Part shown: positions 25,144-33,746 of the stretch, piece after piece
Position numbering within the stretch: position 1 is the first letter of the stretch
How the letters are laid out: each line of letters starts with the position of its first letter
Origin: Weissella confusa
GTDB lineage: Bacteria > Bacillota > Bacilli > Lactobacillales > Lactobacillaceae
Reading direction: 5' to 3'
NCBI GenBank assembly: GCA_014332815.1
Contig: JACSZT010000007.1
Location: 122,400-186,399, forward strand
DNA length: 64,000 nt
Translations under genes and position numbers: made by a program
The notes under the pieces: model-generated
What the model was told of the DNA's origin: nothing
The model's input: only the letters and a program-made list of their open reading frames with translations
Database searches by the model: none

Positions 25144-26172
25144 TTAATCAGCTAACAGTTCCGTTACCCAATGACCGCCGGAAGACTTTCCAAGACGGTT
25201 ATTGTAGGCACTGTTCTCTGGTGTTGATGGCATGGCAGCCACCAAAACTGTGCGCACATCCTTGCGATCATCAAAGTAACGCAAACCGGCGAACAATTTT
25301 GCTGCTGCGGTATCTCCATTATCCCCGAGAGACCACACAAAGTCCATGCCAGCCAACTGGTGTTGAATAATTAAATCATTCGTCAACATCAAACCAACCG
25401 GTTCCAATTGTCCTTGGGCCCAAATGATGGCTTGCGTCCAGTCTTCTGGCGCCACCATGTACACATCCTTATCAGGTGCGTAGTGGCGGTACTTCATGCC
25501 AGGTGCCTTGGGTGCTTCATCAGCATCCACGTGACGAATTTCTGAATCAACCGCCACACCTAGCACATCTTCAATTTGGCCAGGTGTAATCTTACCTGGA
25601 CGCAAAACGGCTGGTTGGTCAGTTGATAAGTCAATGACCGTTGATTCAACCCCAATCTTCGTCGCCCCATCATCCAAGATGCCGGCAATCTTACCATGCA
25701 AATCATGGTAAACGTGTTGGGCCGTGGTTGGTGATGGCTTACCTGATGTGTTCGCTGATGGGCCAACCAATGGTGCATCAGCCTCACGAATCAACGCACG
25801 CGTCAAATCGTTATCTGGCATACGCGCTGCCACCGTGTCCAAACCACCCGTCACCGTCGTTGAAACCGTGCCGGGCTTGACTGGCAAAATCATCGTCAAT
25901 GGACCAGGCCAAAAGGCGTCCATCAACTTCTTTGCCCAGTCATTCACCTCAGCAAAGCGGTCAACTTGTTCCGGGTCGGAAACGTGCACAATCAATGGGT
26001 TGTCAGATGGACGACCCTTTGCAGCGTAAACCTTACCAACAGCCGTATCGTTAAACGCATCCGCGCCCAATCCATAGACTGTTTCAGTTGGGAATGCAAC
26101 GAGTGACCCACGCTTAATCGCGCGAACCGCTGCGGGCAATTCATCAGCTGACCAAATTTTTGTCTCTGCCAT
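25144..26172 (-). CDS. ywlC: L-threonylcarbamoyladenylate synthase (Sua5/YwlC type)
   Basis: Makes threonylcarbamoyl-AMP, the donor for t6A37 in tRNAs that read ANN codons. 342 residues: the YrdC domain (residues 1-200, GSLVAFPTETVYGLGADA, KGRPSDNPLIVHV, PLVGPSANTSGKPSPT), a linker (APGMKYRHYAP), then the Sua5-specific C-terminal Rossmann domain. The start lies one base after the prmC stop and follows GGGAGG, so it is translationally coupled. Confidence 0.94.
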   Translation of the reverse strand: MAETKIWSADELPAAVRAIKRGSLVAFPTETVYGLGADAFNDTAVGKVYAAKGRPSDNPLIVHVSDPEQVDRFAEVNDWAKKLMDAFWPGPLTMILPVKPGTVSTTVTGGLDTVAARMPDNDLTRALIREADAPLVGPSANTSGKPSPTTAQHVYHDLHGKIAGILDDGATKIGVESTVIDLSTDQPAVLRPGKITPGQIEDVLGVAVDSEIRHVDADEAPKAPGMKYRHYAPDKDVYMVAPEDWTQAIIWAQGQLEPVGLMLTNDLIIQHQLAGMDFVWSLGDNGDTAAAKLFAGLRYFDDRKDVRTVLVAAMPSTPENSAYNNRLGKSSGGHWVTELLAD

Positions 26173-26173
26173 G

Positions 26174-27037
26174 TTATGCCTCCCGTGACACTTTAATCAT
26201 GCGATCATGTCCACTCATGTCTTGGCGCAATGATAATGAGACACCTGGCAACTCGCCAAAGACTGCTAGCAAAGCCGGTCCTTGTTGATAGCCAATCTCA
26301 AAGTATGCTGCTCCTTGTGGACTTAGATAATTTAATAGTTCGGCAGCCATCTGCTTGTACAAGGCCAAACCTTCGTCGTCCGCAAACAACGCCAAATCCG
26401 GCTCATACATAATGACTGATTCATCCATCACGTCGCGCTCTTGCTCACTAATGTAAGGCGGGTTTGAAATGATGATGTCGTATTGACCTGAAGCCGCACT
26501 AAACAAGTCACTCTCAATCAATTGCACTTGCTTGGCAAATTGTTCAGCGTTTGACTTGGCAACTTCAAGGGCGTCAACTGAAATATCAGCGCCCGTCACA
26601 TCCCAAGTTGGGCGTTCAGCCCCGATGGTTACAGCAATGGCACCTGACCCCGTCCCAATATCAAGGACACGCTTAGGTTCACCACTGGCTTTGTAATCAT
26701 TGAGGACCCATTCTACCAACTCTTCAGTTTCTTGACGGGGAATCAATACACGTCGATCAACGTTGAACTCGCGCCCGTAGAAAGCAGCGTGGCCCAATGC
26801 GTATTGCACTGGTTGACCACCCTTGATGGCACGCACGGCCACCATGAAACGCAAGCGCTTCTCATCTTCCAAGACGGTATTCAAGTTATTCGCCAATTGC
26901 GCATAATTCCAATCCATCATCCCCGTTAGTAGATAATCGATTTGTGCTAGTCGCTCTTCTTCATCGTGAATGTATGGCTCAAGTTGCCAATCACCCCAAT
27001 CGCGAACTGCTTGAATTGTCCATTGTTCATCAAACAT
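26174..27037 (-). CDS. prmC: Peptide chain release factor N5-glutamine methyltransferase
   Basis: Methylates the Gln of the GGQ motif in RF1 and RF2, 287 residues. The N-terminal helical domain (residues 1-95) is followed by an SAM-binding Rossmann domain with VLDIGTGSGAIAV. The catalytic NPPY in IIISNPPYISEQERD completes the PrmC signature, together with LIPRQETEELVEWVL. It is directly downstream of its substrate gene prfA (6-base gap). Confidence 0.96.
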   Translation of the reverse strand: MFDEQWTIQAVRDWGDWQLEPYIHDEEERLAQIDYLLTGMMDWNYAQLANNLNTVLEDEKRLRFMVAVRAIKGGQPVQYALGHAAFYGREFNVDRRVLIPRQETEELVEWVLNDYKASGEPKRVLDIGTGSGAIAVTIGAERPTWDVTGADISVDALEVAKSNAEQFAKQVQLIESDLFSAASGQYDIIISNPPYISEQERDVMDESVIMYEPDLALFADDEGLALYKQMAAELLNYLSPQGAAYFEIGYQQGPALLAVFGELPGVSLSLRQDMSGHDRMIKVSREA

Positions 27038-27043
27038 TGTGTC

Positions 27044-28129
27044 TTATCCTTGCTTCAATTCTTCCAACTTGGCCGTTTGGTCAGCAATAATCAAGGCGTC
27101 GATAATGTCGCCCAATTCGCCGTTCATGATACGGTCCAACTTGTTCAATGACAAACCAATACGGTGGTCCGTCACACGGTTTTGTGGGTAGTTGTACGTA
27201 CGGATACGTTCTGAACGATCACCAGTACCAACGGCCGTCTTACGTTGCTCAGCATACTCAGCTTCGTTTTGTGAAGCGTAGTAGTCGTAGACACGAGCCT
27301 TCAAGATTTCCATGGCCTTTGCACGGTTTTGTTGCTGTGAACGTTGGTCTTGCATGGCAACCACGATACCCGTAGGCAAGTGGGTCATACGAACGGCTGA
27401 TGACGTCTTGTTGACGTGCTGTCCACCGGCACCTGATGAACGGTAAACATCGACACGCAAATCCTTGTCTTCGATTTCAATGTCAACATCTTCGTATTCA
27501 GGCATGACACCAACCGTCGCCGTTGACGTGTGCACACGACCAGCTGATTCAGTATTAGGGACACGTTGCACACGGTGCGCACCGTTTTCAAACTTCAACT
27601 TTGAGTAAACGTTGTTACCAGTAATCATCAAAACGATTTCCTTGTAACCACCGATTTCAGTCTTGTTCTCATCGATGACTTCAACGTTCCAGCCTTGCTT
27701 TTCAGCATAGCGTGCGTACATGTCGTACAAGTCACCGGCAAACAAAGCAGCTTCGTCACCACCAGCAGCACCGTGGATTTCCATGATGATGTTCTTGTCG
27801 TCGTTAGGGTCCTTAGGCAAAAGCAAGATCTTCAACTTCTCTTCGATCTCTTCCTTCTCGCCCTTCAACTCCTTCAACTCTTCCTTGGCCATCTCTTCCA
27901 ATTCAGCGTCGCCAAGTCCCTCGTTCAACATCTCTTCGTTACCTTCGATGCCTTCGACAACTTCCTTGTAACGCTTGAACGTCTCAACGGTTTCACGCAA
28001 GCTACCTTCTTCCTTAGAAAGCGCCATGAAACGTTGTGTATCTGAAATGACATCAGGGTCAGAAATCAATTCGCTGATTTCATCATAACGGTCAACAACC
28101 GCTTGGACCTTCTCAAAAATCTCATCCAT
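27044..28129 (-). CDS. prfA: Peptide chain release factor 1
   Basis: Class I release factor for UAA and UAG, 361 residues. The PxT-type anticodon motif appears as [15 protein letters not shown], and the catalytic GGQ as [17 protein letters not shown]. The N-terminal part is a charged coiled coil (residues 40-95, very rich in Glu and Lys). Second gene of the tdk operon. Confidence 0.97.
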   Translation of the reverse strand: MDEIFEKVQAVVDRYDEISELISDPDVISDTQRFMALSKEEGSLRETVETFKRYKEVVEGIEGNEEMLNEGLGDAELEEMAKEELKELKGEKEEIEEKLKILLLPKDPNDDKNIIMEIHGAAGGDEAALFAGDLYDMYARYAEKQGWNVEVIDENKTEIGGYKEIVLMITGNNVYSKLKFENGAHRVQRVPNTESAGRVHTSTATVGVMPEYEDVDIEIEDKDLRVDVYRSSGAGGQHVNKTSSAVRMTHLPTGIVVAMQDQRSQQQNRAKAMEILKARVYDYYASQNEAEYAEQRKTAVGTGDRSERIRTYNYPQNRVTDHRIGLSLNKLDRIMNGELGDIIDALIIADQTAKLEELKQG

Positions 28130-28160
28130 GTTGATTCAAATTCCTTTTCTTAAATATGTA

Positions 28161-28760
28161 TTAGTTCTTTGCCATACGACGTGCGATAGCAGCCATATCA
28201 GGGTGGTTGTAGTGGTAACGGCATACAGGCATGTAGGCTTCATCCCCACCAATTTGGACTTGTGCACCTTCGTAAACTGGTTGTCCATCAGAAATACGCA
28301 AATTCATCGTTGCCTTGCGACCGCAGAATGAACAAAGCGTCTTCATTTCCTCAATCTTGTCAGCATAAATCAATAGCGCTTCTGAACCTGGGAACAAGTT
28401 ATTGAAGGCATCGTTCTTCAACCCAAAAGCCAGTACCGGAATGTTCAAGTCATCAACAACTTGCGTCAACTCAAGCACTTGCTCCTTGGTCATAAATTGT
28501 GCCTCGTCAATCAAGACCGCTGCGACATCGTCTTGTTGATCTTGAATCAACTTGAACAAGTCATCCGCGTCACTGATTGCCAACGCTGAACGTTGCATCC
28601 CAATACGTGATGCAATTTCACCAACCCCTGAACGGTTGTCTAAGGCACTTGTTAGTAGCAACACGTGACGTTGTTGCGTTTCATAGTTGTGAGCGACCTT
28701 CAAAATCTCAATACTTTTTCCACTCGCCATTGCACCGTATCTAAAAAACAGTTGCGCCAT
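28161..28760 (-). CDS. tdk: Thymidine kinase
   Basis: Salvages thymidine to dTMP, 199 residues. It has the P-loop [11 protein letters not shown] near the N-terminus and the DEAQFM Walker B. The zinc-binding lasso pairs are CSFCGRKA and a C-terminal CRYH, so the fourth ligand is His rather than Cys. The ATG at 28760 (MAQLFFRYG) follows GGAAGGTGG. The longer in-frame reading to 28784 lacks support. First gene of the six-gene operon ending at upp. Confidence 0.95.
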   Translation of the reverse strand: MAQLFFRYGAMASGKSIEILKVAHNYETQQRHVLLLTSALDNRSGVGEIASRIGMQRSALAISDADDLFKLIQDQQDDVAAVLIDEAQFMTKEQVLELTQVVDDLNIPVLAFGLKNDAFNNLFPGSEALLIYADKIEEMKTLCSFCGRKATMNLRISDGQPVYEGAQVQIGGDEAYMPVCRYHYNHPDMAAIARRMAKN

Positions 28761-28840
28761 GTGTTGCCACCTTCCTTCTGCCAAATTTAAAATTAGTTAG
28801 TTTGACACTCATTTAACAGTATAACGAAATTTCGCCTATA

Positions 28841-28874
28841 AAAAAAGAAGAGAACTCGCAACAGTTCTCTTCTT
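28841..28874 (-). terminator. Terminator of the HExxH protein gene
   Basis: A perfect 12-base stem AAGAAGAGAACT/AGTTCTCTTCTT is followed by TTTTTT on the minus strand. Confidence 0.93.
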
Positions 28875-28879
28875 GAAGT

Positions 28880-29989
28880 TTAGTTGGCTAGATTCTTGTA
28901 GCTCAAAATCTTTTGGTACATCGTCTTATACTCAGCGTTCGTCATCGTAGCCTTGTATGGTGGAATGTAGAAAATCTTGGCGTGCTTATCAAGGTAGTCC
29001 ATTGGGTTCGTCTTAGCAGAATCCATGGCCTTCTTCCACGTATCACGTGAGATGCCTTGCTTGTCAGCTTGCCAGTCCAACACAAATGATGCCAACGCCC
29101 CAACATTATACGTTTCAGCGTATGCACCACTGTCTAGATAAGCCAAACGGTTTTGCTTAAACAACGTACGCACTGCCGCATCATTTTGCTTCATCGTCTT
29201 CACCTTATCTGGGTACCCAGCGAATAGTGATGAACGAATCTCATAGTAGTAAGCCGTTCCTTCCATACGATCGTCCTCAAAGGTTGCCTTGTAGTCCTTC
29301 TCGTAGTTTTCCTTGTAGTAACGGTACGTTGCCAATGCTTGCGCCAATGACTTCTCAGACTTATTCGTGTAAGCCGCCATCAATTGTTCTTGCAATTGCA
29401 AACGAATACGACGCGCATCAGTATGCTTCATGTACTCATTTTGCTCTGCATTGTAGTGCTTCTTTGGTGAAGCCCAACCTTCTTGTTCCGTTGCGTGGAA
29501 CATTTCGTGTGCGTATGTGATAAACAAATCGTATGTTCCCAAGTGTGGGTAACGTACCAAACGCTTCGTGTCGTGCAACTCCTCATTCGTGACAGCCATG
29601 AATGCACCTGACTTACCGTGCGCATTAAACGCCATGAACCAACCTGATATTGGTTGTGGGTAAATATCATAACTAAGTGCTTCCTTCTTAGTCATGTCTG
29701 ACACCTCACCAGTCGGCGTGACCATCCAGAACTTCTTATCGTCAACACCATTAACGATGGCATATTGATTAACATTCTTGTTCTTTGGCCAAAGTGATGG
29801 CGCAATCTTGTGGTATGTCTTCACTTGATTAGCAAACGTCTTGTGAACATATGTGTCGACGTCCTTATCGGCACGTGCATCAGTAATGCCAAACTCAGTG
29901 CCAGCTGCATTGGCGTGTGCGGTCATTAGCCCCAAGCCAGCAACGGCAGCAATCGCTCCCAAAACGATTGCTGATTTCTTGAACTCCAT
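28880..29989 (-). CDS. Secreted putative zinc metallopeptidase (HEMFH motif), family not recognised
   Basis: A 369-residue exported protein whose family I do not recognise. The signal peptide covers residues 1-28 (KKSAIVLGAIAAVAGLGLM, ends AHANA-AG). It has ITYAHEMFHATEQEGW, so H161, E162 and H165 form an HExxH zinc site. MEGTAYYYE at about 242-250 offers E243 as a third ligand, the gluzincin EGxA pattern. No anchor motif, repeat or propeptide is obvious, so it is probably released. There are no cysteines. GGTGGGACTGTACG precedes the ATG. It stands alone between two terminators. Substrate and activity are unknown. Confidence 0.75.
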   Translation of the reverse strand: MEFKKSAIVLGAIAAVAGLGLMTAHANAAGTEFGITDARADKDVDTYVHKTFANQVKTYHKIAPSLWPKNKNVNQYAIVNGVDDKKFWMVTPTGEVSDMTKKEALSYDIYPQPISGWFMAFNAHGKSGAFMAVTNEELHDTKRLVRYPHLGTYDLFITYAHEMFHATEQEGWASPKKHYNAEQNEYMKHTDARRIRLQLQEQLMAAYTNKSEKSLAQALATYRYYKENYEKDYKATFEDDRMEGTAYYYEIRSSLFAGYPDKVKTMKQNDAAVRTLFKQNRLAYLDSGAYAETYNVGALASFVLDWQADKQGISRDTWKKAMDSAKTNPMDYLDKHAKIFYIPPYKATMTNAEYKTMYQKILSYKNLAN

Positions 29990-30085
29990 CGTACAGTCCC
30001 ACCTTCAACTTTTTGTTTTTAATTAATACAGTTAGTTTACAAAAAGTTTGCAGAATTGTCTTTTAATAAGTCTGCTTAATCCCAC

Positions 30086-30117
30086 ATAAAAAGCACTCAC
30101 CATTACAGTGAGTGCTT
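30086..30117 (-). terminator. Terminator of murT-gatD
   Basis: A stem AAGCACTCAC/GTGAGTGCTT is followed by TTTTA on the minus strand, 12 bases after gatD. Confidence 0.88.
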
Positions 30118-30128
30118 CTATTTCTGAT

Positions 30129-30839
30129 TTAGAATGATTCTGGCTCGATGTTGGCCATCTTTTCTGCCCAGTTCACTTCAGGGTACTTGCGCTCCAATGC
30201 CGTTTGCAAAACGTGCAAAGCCAAGTTTCCGTTACGCGTGAAGATAGGTCCGTGGAAGTACGTACCGTAAACATTGCGGTAAACCAAACCTTCACCACCG
30301 TCTTCACCGTTGTTTCCCTTACCTTGAAGAACCATACCCAAAGGACGCTCTCCTTCACCTAGGAACGTGCGTCCTTGGTGGTTTTCGAAACCGCGGTATT
30401 CGTTACCGTTAACTTCGTCCTTGATCAACACATTACCGATGAAACGGCTGTGTTGTTGGTTCAACGTGTAGTGATCCATAACTGAGATACCTTCAACACG
30501 CGTACCATCAGCCATCAAGAAGTAGTGACCCAACAATTGGAAGCCACCGCAAACACCCAACAAAGGTCCATCAGATTCGATGTAACGCTTGATGGCATCT
30601 GCCTTAAACTTCAAATCTTCCGCAACGATTTGCTCTTCGTAGTCTTGACCACCACCGAACAAAACGAAGTCGTACTTCTTATCATCAAACTCGTCGCCCA
30701 ATGAAATCAATTGAACATCTACGTCGACACCGATTTGTGAAGCGTAATAACGCATCGCCACGATGTTTCCGTAGTCACCGTAAGTGTTCATCAAATCACC
30801 GTACAAGTGTGCGGTGTGCAAAACGTATTCTGCTGCCAT
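30129..30839 (-). CDS. gatD: Lipid II isoglutaminyl synthase, glutamine amidotransferase subunit
   Basis: Supplies ammonia for amidation of the D-Glu in lipid II, 236 residues. It is a CobB/CobQ-like class I amidotransferase. FVLFGGGQDYEEQIV is the N-terminal signature, the nucleophile is Cys in LLGVCGGFQLLG (near 96), and the His lies in YGTYFHGPIF (near 190). It is five bases downstream of murT. The two proteins form the MurT-GatD complex on the inner membrane face. Confidence 0.95.
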   Translation of the reverse strand: MAAEYVLHTAHLYGDLMNTYGDYGNIVAMRYYASQIGVDVDVQLISLGDEFDDKKYDFVLFGGGQDYEEQIVAEDLKFKADAIKRYIESDGPLLGVCGGFQLLGHYFLMADGTRVEGISVMDHYTLNQQHSRFIGNVLIKDEVNGNEYRGFENHQGRTFLGEGERPLGMVLQGKGNNGEDGGEGLVYRNVYGTYFHGPIFTRNGNLALHVLQTALERKYPEVNWAEKMANIEPESF

Positions 30840-30844
30840 GTTCC

Positions 30845-32197
30845 TTATTCTCCCATACCAGTCTTGATGAAGCCTTCTTGTGCCAATTGAGCACGCAATT
30901 GCAACATCGCAGTGTAGGTTGCCGCAATGTAAACACGCTCAGTAGGCATGCTGTCGATTGCTTTAACAATTTGCTTGAGGTCTTGGTAGACCGGAAGATC
31001 ACCGTAACCAGCCATCTTCAAACGGACGTACAAGTCCTTATAACGTTCACCACCAGTGACAATCTTTTGCATACCAGAATCTTGCAAAGACTCGAAATCA
31101 GTATCCCAAATCCAGCTTGTGTCGATACCGTCAGCATAGTTGGCGTTCAACAAAGCAATCAATGAGAATGGTTGATCATCTGTCTTCATCATGTCGATAA
31201 CTTGGTTCGCACCCACTGGGTTCTTAATCAAGACAATCGTCACTTCCTTGCCGTTCACCTTAACCGCTTCTTGGCGACCAAAGATTTGGGCATTTGATTC
31301 GAAGGCGTGGTGAATTTGTTCCGTAGAAACACCTAGGTAACGACCAACAGCATAAGCTGCCAAAGCGTTGTAGATGTTGTACATCCCACCAATTTCGATT
31401 TGGTACGTCTCGCCATCGATATCAAAGTTTGAGAAACGTGGCGTCATCTCGTTAACCTTCGTTACGGCATAATCCAACTCTGGACGCTTAAAATCGTCGG
31501 TAACTGAAAAGTAGTCACCTTGGTTTCCGAACGTCATAAAGTGATAGTGTAGCACCGTATCGTCAGTTGGTGACAAAATACCGTCAGTATTGTGCGGTGC
31601 CTTCATGTCACCATCAGCTGGCAAGTGGTTGAAACCAAAGTAAACCTTTGGATTTGGCAAGTTACCACGCATAAAGATTGGTGAATCTGCGTTGGCGATA
31701 ACCGTTGCCTCAGGGAACAAACGGATTCCCTTCAAAATCTTGTCATAGGTCGTGTAAATTTCACCGAATCGGTCCAATTGGTCACGGAAGATGTTTGTCA
31801 AAACAAACGCCTTAGGCTTCAATTGACGCGCAACGGCTTCCACGTTGGCTTCATCAACTTCCAAAAGTGCGATTGGGCGTTGTGACTTGTCAGTCACCTT
31901 GGCCGTCAACATCGTTCCCGTGATTCCTTGCATCATGTTTGAACCTGATGGGTTCGTGATAACGTCAGGGTACTTCTCACGCAAAACACGGGTCGTCAAA
32001 GTTGTCGTCAACGTCTTTCCGTTAGTTCCTGTAATCAAAATAACGTCGTAGTGTTCTGCCAACGTCGTCATAACTTCAGGATCAATCTTCGTTGCCAACT
32101 TTCCTGGCAATGATGTACCGCCACGACGCAAAATGTCGTGCAATACCACGTATGAACTTTTACCAACAAAAGTTGCCAATGCACTCTTAAAGCTCAT
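30845..32197 (-). CDS. murT: Lipid II isoglutaminyl synthase, Mur ligase-like subunit lacking the zinc ribbon
   Basis: ATP-dependent subunit that converts the D-Glu of lipid II to D-isoGln with ammonia from GatD, 450 residues. Mur ligase core: ITGTNGKTLTTTLTTR near 56-71, LLEVDEANVEA and NIFRDQLDRFGE. The C-terminal DUF1727 domain holds GIDTSWIWDTDFE, whose Asp belongs to the proposed catalytic set. In known MurT proteins a four-cysteine ribbon is inserted in the middle domain. Here the matching stretch reads SPTDDTVLHYH and SVTDDFKRPELD, and the whole protein has no cysteine. AGGAGGACGAC precedes the ATG. Confidence 0.94.
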   Translation of the reverse strand: MSFKSALATFVGKSSYVVLHDILRRGGTSLPGKLATKIDPEVMTTLAEHYDVILITGTNGKTLTTTLTTRVLREKYPDVITNPSGSNMMQGITGTMLTAKVTDKSQRPIALLEVDEANVEAVARQLKPKAFVLTNIFRDQLDRFGEIYTTYDKILKGIRLFPEATVIANADSPIFMRGNLPNPKVYFGFNHLPADGDMKAPHNTDGILSPTDDTVLHYHFMTFGNQGDYFSVTDDFKRPELDYAVTKVNEMTPRFSNFDIDGETYQIEIGGMYNIYNALAAYAVGRYLGVSTEQIHHAFESNAQIFGRQEAVKVNGKEVTIVLIKNPVGANQVIDMMKTDDQPFSLIALLNANYADGIDTSWIWDTDFESLQDSGMQKIVTGGERYKDLYVRLKMAGYGDLPVYQDLKQIVKAIDSMPTERVYIAATYTAMLQLRAQLAQEGFIKTGMGE

Positions 32198-32309
32198 GTC
32201 GTCCTCCTACTGCATCGTTAAACGATGTTTATCTGTCAAATTAACTAACTTACAGTTTACCATTCTCCCGCATAAAAAGTTAGGGTAATAGGTAAACACG
32301 CGAAACTTT

Positions 32310-32338
32310 ATAGTACGCAATTTTGGACTTACTTTCAA
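32310..32338 (-). promoter_or_regulatory. Promoter of murT-gatD
   Basis: TTGAAA (32333-32338) and TACTAT (32310-32315) are 17 bases apart on the minus strand. The leader of about 100 bases holds a small CATCGT/ACGATG hairpin just before the ribosome binding site. Confidence 0.55.
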
Positions 32339-32345
32339 TAGGGCA

Positions 32346-32388
32346 AACAAATAGGCCAGCCGACGTCGATGCGTCAGCTGGCCTATTA
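32346..32388 (-). terminator. Terminator of the glycosyltransferase gene
   Basis: AATAGGCCAGC pairs with GCTGGCCTATT around a loop with further TGACG/CGTCG pairing, followed by TTTG on the minus strand. Confidence 0.85.
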
Positions 32389-32391
32389 GGT

Positions 32392-33408
32392 TTAATTAAC
32401 GTGATTCCAAGTGCCGTTTGATCCGGTTGTAAATTGGACGAGCGCACCCAAGTATGAGATTTGCAGAATTAACGCATATAACAATTCTGGAATAATCAGG
32501 AACGCAAATATTCTGGCTTTCCAGCCGACGTGCCAAACTGACACCACGCGTTCGATGATGAAGATAATCCCAATCACAGCCCAAAATGGCGATAGGAACA
32601 AGCCGAATTCAGCAAACAGAATCGTTTGCAAAACCAAAAAGCCTAAAAAGGCTGCAATCGAAATTGACAACATAATCTGTTGGAAAATGTAGGGTTGCAT
32701 CGTTTTGTTGGGCTTGCGTGAAAAGACTTGTTGCAGTGCACCTAAATACCAGCGGCGACGTTGCAAATACAAAAGTCGCACAGATGGCATCGTTTCGGTA
32801 TAACAGCGACATGATGCTGGTGAAATCAACTTCGCACCGACATCCTTCAAATCCAACGTCATCGTGAAGTCTTCCGTGATTGACTCTGGGTTATAAAAAT
32901 ATCCCTTCTCATCGTAGATTGCCTTCAACTTTGACCCGCGAATCAATGACGCGGTTCCCGTCAATACAAAGACCTTTTGCTTATACAAAATTTCTTTGCA
33001 GTAGCGCTCCCATTCAAGTGATTGGCAGTACTTCAAAAAGCCCCGGTTATCATCGGCGCGAAAAACCGATCCAACTGCATCGTATTTGCCACTCGCAATT
33101 AATGGGCGTGCACAGGCAACCCAGCCCTCCGCAATTTGGGTGTCCGCATCACAGATGAAGACCATCAAATTGGGAATCGAAAAATCGACATATTGTGATA
33201 ACGCTTGATTAAGCGCACCAGCTTTACGCGCGGTGTTATTAACCGTATCAAAAGCGGTCGCCCCTCTATTTAGGGCAACCGCTTTTGTGTTGTCTGTACA
33301 ATTGTCGCAGGCCACAATCACTTCGTCTACTTGCTTAAAGAGGCTGTCTACTGTCGCCCCAATTAATGCGCCTTCGTTGTGAGCTGGAACAACCGCCACA
33401 ACGCGCAT
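32392..33408 (-). CDS. Membrane glycosyltransferase, family 2
   Basis: Processive-type GT2 enzyme of 338 residues. It has VVPAHNEGALIGATVDSL at the N-terminus, ICDADTQI (DxD-like) near 90, TEDFTMTL (the ED base) near 195 and QRRRWYLG (the Q/RxxRW acceptor motif) near 231. Three or four C-terminal membrane segments follow (about 250-330). This layout is that of chain-forming synthases such as PgaC or hyaluronan synthase, but the sugar cannot be read from sequence. The ATG at 33408 follows AGGTGA. It forms a pair with the small upstream membrane-protein gene (24-base gap). Confidence 0.85.
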   Translation of the reverse strand: MRVVAVVPAHNEGALIGATVDSLFKQVDEVIVACDNCTDNTKAVALNRGATAFDTVNNTARKAGALNQALSQYVDFSIPNLMVFICDADTQIAEGWVACARPLIASGKYDAVGSVFRADDNRGFLKYCQSLEWERYCKEILYKQKVFVLTGTASLIRGSKLKAIYDEKGYFYNPESITEDFTMTLDLKDVGAKLISPASCRCYTETMPSVRLLYLQRRRWYLGALQQVFSRKPNKTMQPYIFQQIMLSISIAAFLGFLVLQTILFAEFGLFLSPFWAVIGIIFIIERVVSVWHVGWKARIFAFLIIPELLYALILQISYLGALVQFTTGSNGTWNHVN

Positions 33409-33432
33409 CTTTTCATCACCTGCCATGCCTGA

Positions 33433-33609
33433 CTACTTCCAATCTTCGTCTTCGACAAGCTTAACCGTCAACATACGAACGACTGCGATTGCCGCTAGCA
33501 TTGCAAAAAACAATACCAATGCAGACTCGACGCTAACGAATTGTTGAAACTCAACGCACACACCAGCACCAGCTACGGTTGCTGACTTAAAACAATGTCC
33601 CAAATACAT
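33433..33609 (-). CDS. Small membrane protein (58 residues) upstream of the glycosyltransferase
   Basis: An open frame of 58 codons starting MYLGHCFKSATVAGAGVCVE. GGAAGGAA lies about eight bases before the ATG. A hydrophobic stretch of about 20 residues (ESALVLFFAMLAAIAVVRML) predicts one membrane helix, followed by a short charged tail (KLVEDEDWK). It is close to the glycosyltransferase on the same strand, so the two are probably co-expressed. It may be an accessory subunit like the small partners of other processive synthases, but that is inference. It has two cysteines, C6 and C18. Confidence 0.65.
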   Translation of the reverse strand: MYLGHCFKSATVAGAGVCVEFQQFVSVESALVLFFAMLAAIAVVRMLTVKLVEDEDWK

Positions 33610-33656
33610 ACCAACAGTTCCTTCCTGTAATTCGATTTATTTTCCTCTAATAAGAA

Positions 33657-33677
33657 AAACATACTGCCAGTATGGTT
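33657..33677 (-). terminator. Possible second terminator or attenuator after manA
   Basis: A short inverted repeat CATACT/AGTATG with flanking A and T runs lies between the manA terminator and the small membrane-protein gene. It could back up the manA terminator or attenuate the downstream pair. Confidence 0.4.
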
Positions 33678-33712
33678 TTGTGTTTTAAATTGCATTTCGG
33701 ATACGCTGCGCG

Positions 33713-33743
33713 CAAAAAAAGACCGGATTTTTCCGGCCTTTAA
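33713..33743 (-). terminator. Terminator of manA
   Basis: On the minus strand AAAGGCCGGA and TCCGGTCTTT pair around AAAA and are followed by TTTTTTT, just after the manA stop. Confidence 0.9.
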
Positions 33744-33746
33744 AAT

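Noticed and set aside
28785..28840. TATACT at 28818-28823 as a tdk promoter.
   Set aside because: The -10 box is good but no acceptable -35 is present at 16-18 bases. It is probably functional but not supported enough to list.
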